Below are positions 45,765-54,368 of a DNA stretch of 64,000 bases, piece by piece. The notes beneath the pieces are model-generated. The model was not told the origin of the DNA, ran no database searches, and saw only the letters and a list, made by a program, of their open reading frames with translations. The position numbers and the translations under genes were made by a program. The stretch is taken from NCBI RefSeq assembly GCF_007754425.1, contig NZ_CP037452.1, positions 2,058,664-2,122,663 of the forward strand, written 5' to 3'. This DNA is from Gimesia fumaroli. GTDB taxonomy: Bacteria; Planctomycetota; Planctomycetia; Planctomycetales; Planctomycetaceae. The first letter of the stretch is position 1; every line of letters begins with the position of its first letter.

Positions 45765-47117
45765 ATGCAGGAAGGTAGATGTGGAATGAACCGAAACAGG
45801 GAACAAAAACCGACGCGAGTGCCGTTTGCGGCTAAACAAGTCGGAGAAGCTTCGTCCCGCTGGGACTGGGTAGAACCATGTGTCTGGACAGACCGCATGT
45901 TGACGGCCCTCGAAACGGGGGTGAAAGGAGGCCAATGGTTCAGTCTGATCGATAAAGTCGATCGTGATCGAAATTTGTATCAGGCGTTTCGTAGAGTAGC
46001 CGCCAACGGCGGTGCAGCTGGTGTGGATCACGTCAGCTGCGAACGCTTCGCCGAGCGATTGATCCCGAACCTGAGAAAGCTGTCGCAACAACTGCGGGAA
46101 GGAAACTACCAACCGCAGGCAATCCGGCGACAGTGGATTCCCAAGCCGGGGAGCAGGGAACTGCGTCCTCTGGGGATTCCCACAGCTCGGGATCGGGTGG
46201 TGCAGACCGCATTACGCCAAGTGCTGGAACCAATCTTCGAACGGGATTTCGCCGAGCAAAGCTATGGTTTCCGTCCCGGGCGCGGCTGTAAGGATGCGCT
46301 ACAGCGTGTCGATACGCTGCTCGAAAGCGGTTACACATATGTGGTGGATGCAGATTTGAAGAGCTATTTCGACACAATTCCCCACGATAAGTTGATGAAT
46401 CGGGTCCGGGAGAAAATCAGCGACGGCCAGGTGCTGACGCTGATCGAGATGTTTCTGCGTCAACAGATTCTAGATGACCTTGCCGAATGGACTCCCGATC
46501 GTGGGAGCCCCCAGGGAGCGGTGATCAGCCCGTTGCTCAGCAACATCTATCTCGATCCCCTCGACCATTTGATGGCGGGAGCCGGAATTGAGATGGTCCG
46601 TTACGCAGACGACTTCGTGATTTTGTGTCGAACTCGGGAAGACGCCGAGCGAGCTTTGGAGATGGTGCGGCAGTGGACGGCGGAAGCCGGCCTGACGCTG
46701 CATCCGGACAAGACTCACATCGTCGACATGGCCGAGGGGAGCTTCGATTTTCTGGGTTACACTTTCCAGGGGCGTTATCGCTTCCCTCGAAAGAAAAGTC
46801 TCCAGAAATTCAAAGACTCCATTCGGCAGAAGACGAGGCGGACGAACGGGCATAGCCTTCAATGCATCATTGCACAGCTCAACCCGACGCTACGTGGCTG
46901 GTTCAATTATTTTCAACACTGCCAGCCTTCCACGTATACCATCCTGGATCAGTGGGTTCGCATGCGTCTGCGAAGTATACTTCGGAAACGTCGTAAAGGC
47001 AAAGGTCGCGGACGAGGACACGATCATTTACGCTGGCCCAATGCTTATTTTGCCGAACAGGGACTGTTCTCCTTGAAACAATCCCATGTTCTGGCCAGTC
47101 AATCCTCGCAGAGGTAA
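45765..47117 (+). CDS. Group II intron reverse transcriptase/maturase
   Basis: 450 residues from the ATG at 45765; a second ATG at 45786 is also a plausible start. RT blocks are clear: RQWIPKPGSRELRPLGIPT, RDRVVQTALRQVLEPIFE, QSYGFRPGRGCKDAL, VVDADLKSYFDTIPHDKL, GSPQGAVISPLLSNIYL and the catalytic MVRYADDFVILC (YADD). The thumb/maturase region has LNPTLRGWFNYFQH and a basic tail (RSILRKRRKGKGRGRGHDH). No HNH endonuclease domain follows, so retrohoming would use a second-strand-cleavage-independent route. The enzyme acts in splicing and reverse splicing of the surrounding intron RNA. Confidence 0.96.
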   Translation: MQEGRCGMNRNREQKPTRVPFAAKQVGEASSRWDWVEPCVWTDRMLTALETGVKGGQWFSLIDKVDRDRNLYQAFRRVAANGGAAGVDHVSCERFAERLIPNLRKLSQQLREGNYQPQAIRRQWIPKPGSRELRPLGIPTARDRVVQTALRQVLEPIFERDFAEQSYGFRPGRGCKDALQRVDTLLESGYTYVVDADLKSYFDTIPHDKLMNRVREKISDGQVLTLIEMFLRQQILDDLAEWTPDRGSPQGAVISPLLSNIYLDPLDHLMAGAGIEMVRYADDFVILCRTREDAERALEMVRQWTAEAGLTLHPDKTHIVDMAEGSFDFLGYTFQGRYRFPRKKSLQKFKDSIRQKTRRTNGHSLQCIIAQLNPTLRGWFNYFQHCQPSTYTILDQWVRMRLRSILRKRRKGKGRGRGHDHLRWPNAYFAEQGLFSLKQSHVLASQSSQR

Positions 47118-47131
47118 AACTACCAACCGGA

Positions 47132-47165
47132 GAGCCGGATGCGGGAGAACCGCACGTCCGGTTCG
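47132..47165 (+). ncRNA. Group II intron domain V
   Basis: GAGCCGGATGCGGGAGAACC GCACGTCCGGTTCG folds as a 34-nt hairpin: a lower stem GAGCCGGA/TCCGGTTC, an AC bulge and an upper stem GCGG/CCGC with a GAGAA loop. The catalytic triad AGC is at positions 2-4. It lies 15 bases after the maturase stop codon. Confidence 0.9.
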
Positions 47166-47350
47166 GAGGGAGGGGGGACCGGAAGCAACCGGTCCTTCCT
47201 ACCCCTATCAATTCAAGGAATCGTGCTGGTTTAGCCTGTGTCCAGGTTTACTGTTGTGTCTCCAAGGTTGTTTGAACCGAGTATATTAGAATGAAGCACG
47301 CTCTGGTTAGATGTGGCGCGCTCTAGAAGCCCATAGGTGGTTTCAACTTC

Positions 47351-48193
47351 TCATTTCCCATTTTCTTCCTCTACCATCTCGTGGTATTTCTGTTTGATTT
47401 CGTTGATGTCGACAGTGGGTTCGGGGAACTGCATGTTGAGGGATTCCAGGGTCTCAGCGACGATATGTGAGATGGCCAGATTGCGGAACCATTTGTGATT
47501 GGAGGGGATGATGAACCAGGGGGCGTGCTCCGTGCTGCATTTGCTTAAGGCGGCTTCGAAGGCCTGGGTGTACTCGTGCCATAAGGGGCGTTCGGCGTAG
47601 TCGCTGTCACTGATTTTCCAGTGCCGTTTGGGGTCGTCGATCCGTTTTTTAAAGCGTCTGAGTTGTTCTTCTGCATCGATATGCAGATAGAATTTCAAGA
47701 TGTGAGTGTTGTTGTCGTGCAGCAGTTGTTCGAAGTGATTGATGTGTTCGTAACGTTTTGACCAGACCTCTTCGGGAACCAGATTGTGTACACGAACGAC
47801 TAGTACGTCTTCGTAGTGCGAGCGATTGAAGATCGCGACCTGACCTCTTTCCGGTGTGGCGCGATGGTAGCGCCAGAGGAAATCGTGGGCCGCTTCTGTG
47901 TGGGAAGGGACCTTGAAGCCGGTAACCCTGCAGCCTTGCGGATTCATGGCGCCAAGCACATGTTTAATCGTGCCATCCTTTCCCGCAGCGTCGCCCCCCT
48001 GCAGGCAGATCAAGAGCGAACGCTTGTCCTCGGCGTACATCAGGTATTGCAGCTCCTGCATTTTCTTCTGATATGCTTTTATCTCGTCCGCAGCAGTTGC
48101 GCGGGATTTCTGCCCATCTTTGTAGCCCGCGTCGATCTGAGACAGATCCACTTTACTCCCCGGTGTCACGCGAAATTGTTTACAGTAATCCAT
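47351..48193 (-). CDS. ppk2: Polyphosphate kinase 2 family protein
   Basis: 280 residues, one PPK2 domain. The Walker A motif is LQGGDAAGKDGTIKHVL (residues 66-74 core). RVTGFKVPSHTEAAHDFLWR and RGQVAIFNRSHYEDVLVVRV are the conserved lid and Walker B regions, and KFYLHIDAEEQLRRFKKRI with HEYTQAFEAAL complete the fold. PPK2 enzymes transfer phosphate between polyphosphate and nucleotides; the single-domain type often makes ADP or ATP from AMP/ADP. The order of domains cannot settle the subclass. It is co-oriented with the P-type ATPase gene, which it follows by 55 bases. Confidence 0.94.
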   Translation of the reverse strand: MDYCKQFRVTPGSKVDLSQIDAGYKDGQKSRATAADEIKAYQKKMQELQYLMYAEDKRSLLICLQGGDAAGKDGTIKHVLGAMNPQGCRVTGFKVPSHTEAAHDFLWRYHRATPERGQVAIFNRSHYEDVLVVRVHNLVPEEVWSKRYEHINHFEQLLHDNNTHILKFYLHIDAEEQLRRFKKRIDDPKRHWKISDSDYAERPLWHEYTQAFEAALSKCSTEHAPWFIIPSNHKWFRNLAISHIVAETLESLNMQFPEPTVDINEIKQKYHEMVEEENGK

Positions 48194-48248
48194 GGTTAAG
48201 GTACCTCGGTTTTGGGGTAGTGAAAGGGAAAATCGTTTTGATGCTGGT

Positions 48249-50825
48249 TTATTTCCGGTTCAGGCGACTTTTGAGAAATCGTTTGTACCAGGCGGGGCGA
48301 TGGTTTTCGCTCTGTTCGACTCTACGGTAAATGGCCAGCTTGACCAGATCGAGGATGACCATCCAGACCAGCATATAGAACCAGACCAGACCGATGATCG
48401 CCCAGGGAATGGGAGAGACAAACCAGCCCAGTCCACACATCAGAACGGCAAGGAGCTGTGTGCCGACGATTGCCAGAAACAACGGTTGTGCCGGCCAGGG
48501 GGGCATGAAAAACAGGCTGCGGGAACGCATGACAAACAGCAGCAGGTGCCCGCCGGCGACGATCTGCAGGAAGATGACGGTTTGCAGTTGATCGTGGGTC
48601 AGATGGATCCAGGCGAGCCAGTCATGATTGCCCATCCACTCCATGCCGATCAACAGCAGGGTGAATGACTGAATGACCGACAAGAGACCCATCAGACTGG
48701 AAATGGTGAGCAGCCGCCGCATATTCCAACGCACCGGTTTATCGGGCAATAGCGTGTTGTCGTAAGCAATGGTCATGATGGGCACGTCGTCGAGCAGCGC
48801 CAGGAAGACGATCATCACCGGCGTGAGCGGCGAGAAACCAAAGAAGCAGGTTGAGAGTACCACCACAAACATGATGTCGAGCGTCATGCTGACGCGGAAC
48901 AAAACGTAGTTGATAATGCGTTCGAAAATCTTGCGGGCTTCATCGATGGCATCGACGATGGTTGAGAGGCCGGGCTCGGTCAGAATCAAATCCGCAGCCG
49001 CCCGCGCCGCGTCAGTCGCACCACTGACGGCCACACCGCAATCGGCCTGTTTGAGTGCCGGCGCATCGTTGACGCCGTCGCCCGTCATCGCCACTACGTG
49101 CCCGCGGTCCTGCAATGCTTTGACGATGCCGTACTTGTGTTCGGGGAAGACGCGGCCGAAACCGTCGGCCTTTTCTACGCAGGCCGTGATCGGTTCGGGC
49201 AGATGGCTCATATCCATTTCTTTGGTAAACAGGTCGGCGGCCGCCTGCAGATGATTGCCGATGCCCAACTGGCCGGAGATTTCATTGCCGATGGCCACGT
49301 CATCGCCGGTGATCATTTTGACTTCGATTCCATGCTCCTGTGCTTGCCGGATGGTCTCTTTGGAATCATCTCGCGGCGGGTCGAGCAGAGACAGGATGCC
49401 CAGGAACTTCCAGCTTGCGCCGTCGTCGGCGGATTCCGCGACACCGAGGGCCCGCATGCCGCGGGCGGCGAGATCAAGTACAGACTGTTCGCCTCTCGTT
49501 TTCGTTTCGTCATCAAGCTGACAGAGTTCGATGATGACTTGCGGGGCTCCCTTGGTATATTTCCAGGTTTTGCCGTCCGCGTCGACAACAGTCGTTTCGG
49601 TACACTTGCTGACCGGATCGAAGGGGACGAATTTTTCCACGCGAAAGCTATCGAGTCCATCGGTCTGTTTCAGACCGGCGACGACGGCCAGGTCAATCGG
49701 ATCGTCGTCATCCCGTTGTGAAGCAAGGGCACCGGCGAGCGTGATGGTTTCAGGATTGTCAGTGTCAAACAGAATCGGTTCGCCGAGACTCAACTGGTTT
49801 TTGGTGAGTGTGCCGGTTTTGTCGGAGCAGAGGATATCGACGCCCGCCAGTTCTTCGATGGCTTCCAGCCGCGACACAATGGCTTTCTTACGCGAGAGCG
49901 CCAGTGCGCCCAGGGCATTGGTGACGGTGATCACCGTGGGCATGGCGACGGGAATCGAAGCGATCAATAGAACGAGGATCAGCCGCAGGATGTCGACCAG
50001 TTCGGTCCAGTGCCAGTCATCTTTCACGATGACGTCCCGGTAGAATTCCACGCTGAACAGGACGAAAGCCAGCACCATCGACAGGAAGATCAGAAAGTCG
50101 CCGATCTGCCCGACCGCTTTCTGGGAGTGTGAAGCCGCAGTGCCGGCGGTCGCGACGAGGCTGGCGGTCCGACCGAAGAACGTGTTTTTCCCGGTGCCGA
50201 TGACGACGGCCGTCATTTCCCCTTTCTTGGCAATACTGCCGGAGTAGCCGCTGTCCCCCACTTTTTTACTCACCGGTAACGATTCGCCGGTCAACGCGGC
50301 CTGGTCGATGCTGATGTAATCGCCGCCGATGAAACGAACGTCGGCGGGGAGAACTTCGCCTAGCTTGATCCGAATCACATCGCCGGGCACCACTTCGGCG
50401 GCATCGATGAGGGAGAACTTTCCGTCACGGAGTGCCCGGGCTTTGGGCGCCATGCCAGCTTTCAACGCGGCTAGCGCATTGGATGCTTTTCGCTCCTGCC
50501 AGAAGCCGGAGGCGGCATTATAGATCAGCAGCCCCATGATGATGCCGAAATCGGGCCAGTGACCGATGAGGGCGGAGAGAAACGCGGCCGCCTCAATCAT
50601 CCAGGGGATCGGCCCCCAGAAGTAACGCAGAAATTTCATCAAGTCGCTGATTTCTTCATCAGCCAGTTCGTTGCGGCCGTATTGTTCGAGGCGCTGGGCG
50701 GCTTCGGTTGAGGTGAGACCGGCGGCCGTTGTTTCGAGCCGTTGATAGACGGTCTCCAGGTCGGCCTGTTCCAGATCGGGTTCACTGTTTGAGCTGTCGT
50801 TGGTGGAAGCAGGGGCTGAATTCAT
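48249..50825 (-). CDS. P3A-type proton-efflux P-type ATPase
   Basis: 858 residues. Actuator motif QAALTGESLPVSKK, phosphorylation motif CSDKTGTLTKNQLSLG, and hinge motif TGDGVNDAPALKQADCGVAV are complete. The length and the pattern FLRYFWGPIPWMIEAAAF and LILVLLIASIPVAMPTVITV resemble plasma-membrane H+-ATPases, and the automatic family call would be proton efflux. The transmembrane helices include IMFVVVLSTCFFGFSPLTPV and others near the C-terminus. It precedes PPK2 in the same strand run, suggesting a link between phosphoryl donors and proton pumping, though that is inference. Confidence 0.94.
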   Translation of the reverse strand: MNSAPASTNDSSNSEPDLEQADLETVYQRLETTAAGLTSTEAAQRLEQYGRNELADEEISDLMKFLRYFWGPIPWMIEAAAFLSALIGHWPDFGIIMGLLIYNAASGFWQERKASNALAALKAGMAPKARALRDGKFSLIDAAEVVPGDVIRIKLGEVLPADVRFIGGDYISIDQAALTGESLPVSKKVGDSGYSGSIAKKGEMTAVVIGTGKNTFFGRTASLVATAGTAASHSQKAVGQIGDFLIFLSMVLAFVLFSVEFYRDVIVKDDWHWTELVDILRLILVLLIASIPVAMPTVITVTNALGALALSRKKAIVSRLEAIEELAGVDILCSDKTGTLTKNQLSLGEPILFDTDNPETITLAGALASQRDDDDPIDLAVVAGLKQTDGLDSFRVEKFVPFDPVSKCTETTVVDADGKTWKYTKGAPQVIIELCQLDDETKTRGEQSVLDLAARGMRALGVAESADDGASWKFLGILSLLDPPRDDSKETIRQAQEHGIEVKMITGDDVAIGNEISGQLGIGNHLQAAADLFTKEMDMSHLPEPITACVEKADGFGRVFPEHKYGIVKALQDRGHVVAMTGDGVNDAPALKQADCGVAVSGATDAARAAADLILTEPGLSTIVDAIDEARKIFERIINYVLFRVSMTLDIMFVVVLSTCFFGFSPLTPVMIVFLALLDDVPIMTIAYDNTLLPDKPVRWNMRRLLTISSLMGLLSVIQSFTLLLIGMEWMGNHDWLAWIHLTHDQLQTVIFLQIVAGGHLLLFVMRSRSLFFMPPWPAQPLFLAIVGTQLLAVLMCGLGWFVSPIPWAIIGLVWFYMLVWMVILDLVKLAIYRRVEQSENHRPAWYKRFLKSRLNRK

Positions 50826-50966
50826 CTAACGGGCTCTCCGAAGCTGTGGGGAAACAGACTAGCCGACGCGGTTGTTATCTGCTGGAGAGTATACTTGCTG
50901 AGGAAAAGATCGACAATATGATCACGGCGGGAGCTGGGTTGCTGCAAACAGAGGAGATGTTTTATT

Positions 50967-50999
50967 TCTACCACGAAAGGTACGAAAAAACACGAAAGG
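50967..50999. repeat. CACGAAA-type dispersed repeat, copy 4
   Basis: TCTACCACGAAAGGTACGAA AAAACACGAAAGG. It lies between the ATPase start and the stop codon of the D-amino-acid dehydrogenase gene, with no hairpin unit following. Confidence 0.75.
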
Positions 51000-51047
51000 G
51001 GGGATGGGGCGAGGACGTTTGCACGTTCTTGTTCTCAATACTGCGTT

Positions 51048-52307
51048 TTAAAAGCGGGTGGGCGAAAAGGGAGTCGCGTCGATGTGTGTTGGTTTGCCTT
51101 GAATGAGTTCTGCGATCAGTTTTCCAGTGGCGGCGGCCATACTCATGCCCAGCATGTTGTGGCCGGTCGCGAGATAGGCGTTTGTGAAGCGGGGGGTACG
51201 ACCGATGATTGGCAGGCTGTCCCAGGTCATCGGGCGCCAGCCGAACCAGCGCTCCTGTTCGTTTTCGGTGAAGGGGGCGCGCAGATAGGGCTCGGCAGAT
51301 CGCTTCAACTGGGCAATGCGATGTGGGGGAAGGGAGGTGTCATAACCGGCGAATTCCATCATCGAACCGAGTCGATAACCGTTCTGGAACGGGGAGACGC
51401 CGACCTTGTGCTCGGGAAACAGCATCGGATACTGCGAACAGGGCGTGGGCCGCTGCATGGTGACGGAATAGCCTTTGCCCGGTTGGATGGGGATGCGACA
51501 TTCCAGTTCTGCGGACAGCTGCGGGCTCCAGGCACCGGCGGCAAAGATCATCCAATTCGCTTCCAATTCTCCGCACGAAGTTGTCAGATGTGTGATTCGA
51601 TCCGACGATTTTTGAAGTCCCTGCAATTCACAGTTCTCGACAAACTGAACGCCCTGCTGTTTGAGCCGGGCGATCCATTGGGAATTGAGCAGGTCGGGGC
51701 GCAGCGAGGCATCGTCCGGATAATAGAAGGCGCCGGCAAGGTCGTGCTTGAGGGCGGGATCGAAGGCGGGTAAGTCGACGCCTTTGATTTGGTGGGCGGT
51801 CACTCCAAAGTGATCGGACAGGATCTGATCTGTTTTCGAAAATTCGTGCATCCCGGCTTTGGACCGCAGAACATACAGCAGCCCCTTTTGCTGCCATTCG
51901 CACTCCAGCTGTTCTTCTGTGATGAGTCTCTGGTATTCGGTCATCGAGGAATCGAGGATCGCTTTGAGATGAGTTCCCGCTGCGAGCATTTGACGATGTG
52001 TGCAGCGGCGGGCGAATTGCCACATCCAGTTCCAGAGTGCGGGACTGAACTGTGGTTTGACGCGAAACGGGGCATGCGGGTTGAATAACGATTTCAAAGC
52101 GGTCTTAAACGCCCCCGGTTCGGTCAGCGGCAGAACATGGCTCGGGCAGATATAGCCGCAGTTTCCGTGCGAGCAGGCGCCGGCGAGGGAACTCCGATCA
52201 ATGACGGTGACTTGCAGACCCGCTTTGGACAGGTAGTGTGCGCAAGCGATGCCGATGATGCCCGCGCCGACGACAATCGCTGATTCTGCCTGGGAGGAGG
52301 AATTCAT
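51048..52307 (-). CDS. FAD-dependent D-amino-acid dehydrogenase, likely D-hydroxyproline dehydrogenase
   Basis: 419 residues. The FAD motif is AIVVGAGIIGIACAHYLSKAG. SHGNCGYICPSHVLPLTEPG is the conserved family block after the first strand. IFAAGAWSPQLSAEL and LGSMMEFAGYD with PDDASLRPDLLNSQW are DadA/DAO-family segments. It overlaps the epimerase gene by four bases (ATGA), so the two are translationally coupled. In the known pathway it oxidises cis-4-hydroxy-D-proline to pyrroline-4-hydroxy-2-carboxylate. Confidence 0.9.
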   Translation of the reverse strand: MNSSSQAESAIVVGAGIIGIACAHYLSKAGLQVTVIDRSSLAGACSHGNCGYICPSHVLPLTEPGAFKTALKSLFNPHAPFRVKPQFSPALWNWMWQFARRCTHRQMLAAGTHLKAILDSSMTEYQRLITEEQLECEWQQKGLLYVLRSKAGMHEFSKTDQILSDHFGVTAHQIKGVDLPAFDPALKHDLAGAFYYPDDASLRPDLLNSQWIARLKQQGVQFVENCELQGLQKSSDRITHLTTSCGELEANWMIFAAGAWSPQLSAELECRIPIQPGKGYSVTMQRPTPCSQYPMLFPEHKVGVSPFQNGYRLGSMMEFAGYDTSLPPHRIAQLKRSAEPYLRAPFTENEQERWFGWRPMTWDSLPIIGRTPRFTNAYLATGHNMLGMSMAAATGKLIAELIQGKPTHIDATPFSPTRF

Positions 52308-53248
52308 GCGGGGCCTTCCACGGTGATGCCAAAGCGGAACGGGTCGTCGGGTTGTTGAATGAGTTGTCCTTTGCTGCAGATAAAGGCGGTGCCGGTGATC
52401 GTTGGGATGATGTGCTGATCAGACACTTCGCGATACGAGGCGATAAAACGGCTGCCAATAATGCTTTCCTGAATCCAGGGTTCATGCGGCTGCAGTTTAC
52501 CGTCAGCCGCCAGGCAGGCGAGCTTGGCGCTGGTGCCGGTGCCGCAGGGGGAACGATCATAGGCGCCGCCCGGACAATAAACGAAATTACGACTGCGCGC
52601 GTCAAAGGCTTCCCCTGGTCCGAAAAATTCAATGTGATCAATCTCTGCCTCATTCGCGCCGGTGATTTGTTGTCGTTCCAGTTCTGATCGGATCCGCTGC
52701 GCGGCGTCGGTGAGCGGTTTCACATTTTGTAGGGTGAGTGCAAACGGTGATTGTTCCACCAGGAAAAACCAGTTGCCTCCCCAGGCGATGTCACCCACAA
52801 CGGTTCCCAGTTCGGGCACGTTCAAACTGACATTTTTTCGATAACGATAACTGGGAACATTCTCGATCGCGACTTTGTTGGGAGAAAGCAGATTGACTTC
52901 GATGATGCCGACCGGTGTTTCGAGACGACAGTCGCCAAGCTCGATTCGCCCCTGATAATAAAGCGTGACGGCGACGCCCATCGCACCGTGGCCACACATT
53001 CCCAGGTAACCGGTGTTGTTGAAAAAGATCACACCCGCCGCGCAGGTGGGGTCGACCGGTTCACACAGTAGCGCGCCGACGATTGCCTCTGATCCACGCG
53101 GCTCATTGATGGCGGTGCTGCGAACGCTGTCGTATTGTTCTTTGAAGCGCTGCCGACGTTCCTGCAGGGAGCCGGAGCCGAGATCGGGACCCCCGTCGAT
53201 GATGACCCGCGTCGGTTCGCCTTCCGTGTGTGAATCGATGATGCGCAT
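52304..53248 (-). CDS. 4-hydroxyproline 2-epimerase (proline racemase family)
   Basis: 314 residues from the ATG at 53248, with GAGG upstream; the frame is open to 53317, which adds 23 residues without family match. SHTEGEPTRVIIDGG is the family N-terminus. Both catalytic cysteines are present: Cys85 in GYLGMCGHGAMG and Cys235 in DRSPCGTGTSAKLA. A second cysteine, rather than threonine, favours the epimerase over trans-3-hydroxyproline dehydratase. It converts trans-4-hydroxy-L-proline to cis-4-hydroxy-D-proline. It is the middle gene of the operon, 17 bases after the deaminase gene. Confidence 0.93.
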   Translation of the reverse strand: MRIIDSHTEGEPTRVIIDGGPDLGSGSLQERRQRFKEQYDSVRSTAINEPRGSEAIVGALLCEPVDPTCAAGVIFFNNTGYLGMCGHGAMGVAVTLYYQGRIELGDCRLETPVGIIEVNLLSPNKVAIENVPSYRYRKNVSLNVPELGTVVGDIAWGGNWFFLVEQSPFALTLQNVKPLTDAAQRIRSELERQQITGANEAEIDHIEFFGPGEAFDARSRNFVYCPGGAYDRSPCGTGTSAKLACLAADGKLQPHEPWIQESIIGSRFIASYREVSDQHIIPTITGTAFICSKGQLIQQPDDPFRFGITVEGPA

Positions 53249-53265
53249 AATAGCCTCTTTGTTAA

Positions 53266-54213
53266 TTATGTGGTCGAACCGGGCCACGCACTCCACCAGT
53301 TTCGGAACTGTTCCCACTGCGAACGCGCAAATTGCTTTTGGCTGGGACTCAGTGAATCGGTTGCGTAGAAATGGTGCTCGTATTCCGGATTGCCTTCCAG
53401 AACCATCAGATATTTGTAATACAAGACCAGGTCCGGTCCTTCATCAAAGGTGGCCAGCACGTTGAGTGCTTCAGTCAGTTCGAGTGCCAGTTTGCGTGCT
53501 TCAACATCACCGGCGGCTGCCTGTTCGCAGAGTGCAATCAGACGCAGCGTTTCCTGGGGGAGGGCGTTACCCACGCCGGTGATGGCGCCGGCAGCGCCAC
53601 AATGAACGTAACCGTGAAAGACCTGCGTGTCCACGCCGGCGATGAGGACCAGATCGGGGTCACTATGGGTGATGTGTTCTCCGGCATAACTGAGCGAAGC
53701 CGCGCCGCCGAATTCTTTGAATCCCACGAGATTGGCATGGTCGCGGCGGAGGTCAAAGAACAGATCGGCTTTCGTTTCAAACCCGTAATAAGGGCTGTTA
53801 TATATGACGGCAGGGAGCGGAGCACCGGCTTTCAGGATGGCCGCGAAATGCGCACGCTGGGCGGCGGGAGACGTGCCCCGCGAGAGTACACGCGGAATGA
53901 CCATCAGTCCGGCAGCACCGATTTCTCGGGCATGACTGGTGATCGCGACCGCACGTTGTGTGTTCTGTGCGCCGGTGCCGACCACGACGGGAACTCCCGC
54001 TTCGACCAGTTGACGCACTCCTTCCATGCGTTGTTCATCGGTGAGGAGCGGCCAGTCACCCATGGAGCCACAGTAGACGACGGCCCGCATGCCGACATCG
54101 ATCAGTTCACGTCCCTTGCTGACTAACGCTTTGAAATCCGGAGTGCCACTGGAGGAGCAGGGCGTCATTAGAGCGGGGATACATCCACGAAAAATTTGTG
54201 ATTTGTCAGTCAC
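53266..54213 (-). CDS. DHDPS-family protein, likely 1-pyrroline-4-hydroxy-2-carboxylate deaminase
   Basis: 315 residues from a GTG at 54213, chosen because AAGGAG lies seven bases upstream; a TTG at 54231 extends the frame. The barrel shows PALMTPCSSSGTPDF, a GSMGDWPLLT loop, VIYNSPYYGFE with the family tyrosine, and the Schiff-base lysine in VGFKEFGGAA. Operon position with the epimerase and D-amino-acid dehydrogenase identifies it as the deaminase step giving 2-oxoglutarate semialdehyde. The gene for the following semialdehyde dehydrogenase is not in the operon. Confidence 0.9.
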   Translation of the reverse strand: MTDKSQIFRGCIPALMTPCSSSGTPDFKALVSKGRELIDVGMRAVVYCGSMGDWPLLTDEQRMEGVRQLVEAGVPVVVGTGAQNTQRAVAITSHAREIGAAGLMVIPRVLSRGTSPAAQRAHFAAILKAGAPLPAVIYNSPYYGFETKADLFFDLRRDHANLVGFKEFGGAASLSYAGEHITHSDPDLVLIAGVDTQVFHGYVHCGAAGAITGVGNALPQETLRLIALCEQAAAGDVEARKLALELTEALNVLATFDEGPDLVLYYKYLMVLEGNPEYEHHFYATDSLSPSQKQFARSQWEQFRNWWSAWPGSTT

Positions 54214-54368
54214 CTTCGGTCTCCTTGGCAAGGTTGCGACTTATTCAGCCGCATGATGATCGCGTAAGCCAGACAAGAACGATGATACTGCTAAAACTGA
54301 TTTGTGTCTTGGCAAAGAGTCGACAATGGACTTTAAAATGCGCATAATCAGGGAAAGGAGCCAGAGGA

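Larger units (their letters stand above)
45276..47208 (+). mobile_element. Group II intron with intron-encoded reverse transcriptase
   Basis: The 5' end is GTGCGCCTGCAAGCGCATTG, matching the conserved GUGYG start of group II introns. About 490 bases of structured RNA precede the reverse transcriptase ORF (45765-47117). Domain V lies at 47132-47165, and a domain VI-like hairpin (GGACCGGAAGCAACCGGTCC) leads into CTACCCCTAT, with the 3' boundary near 47208. The element appears complete. It sits immediately after the arm of a dispersed palindromic repeat, outside any gene. Insertion after a hairpin is a habit of group IIC introns, but the domain V triad here is AGC, which is not the IIC type, so the class is left open. 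Confidence 0.92.

Noticed and set aside
45639-46112. Minus-strand ORF in the group II intron.
   Set aside because: Antisense to the intron RNA and maturase gene; its sequence is a shadow of the RT frame.
45276-47208. Firm assignment of the intron to group IIC.
   Set aside because: Insertion after a hairpin suggests it, but the AGC triad of domain V does not; class is left undecided.
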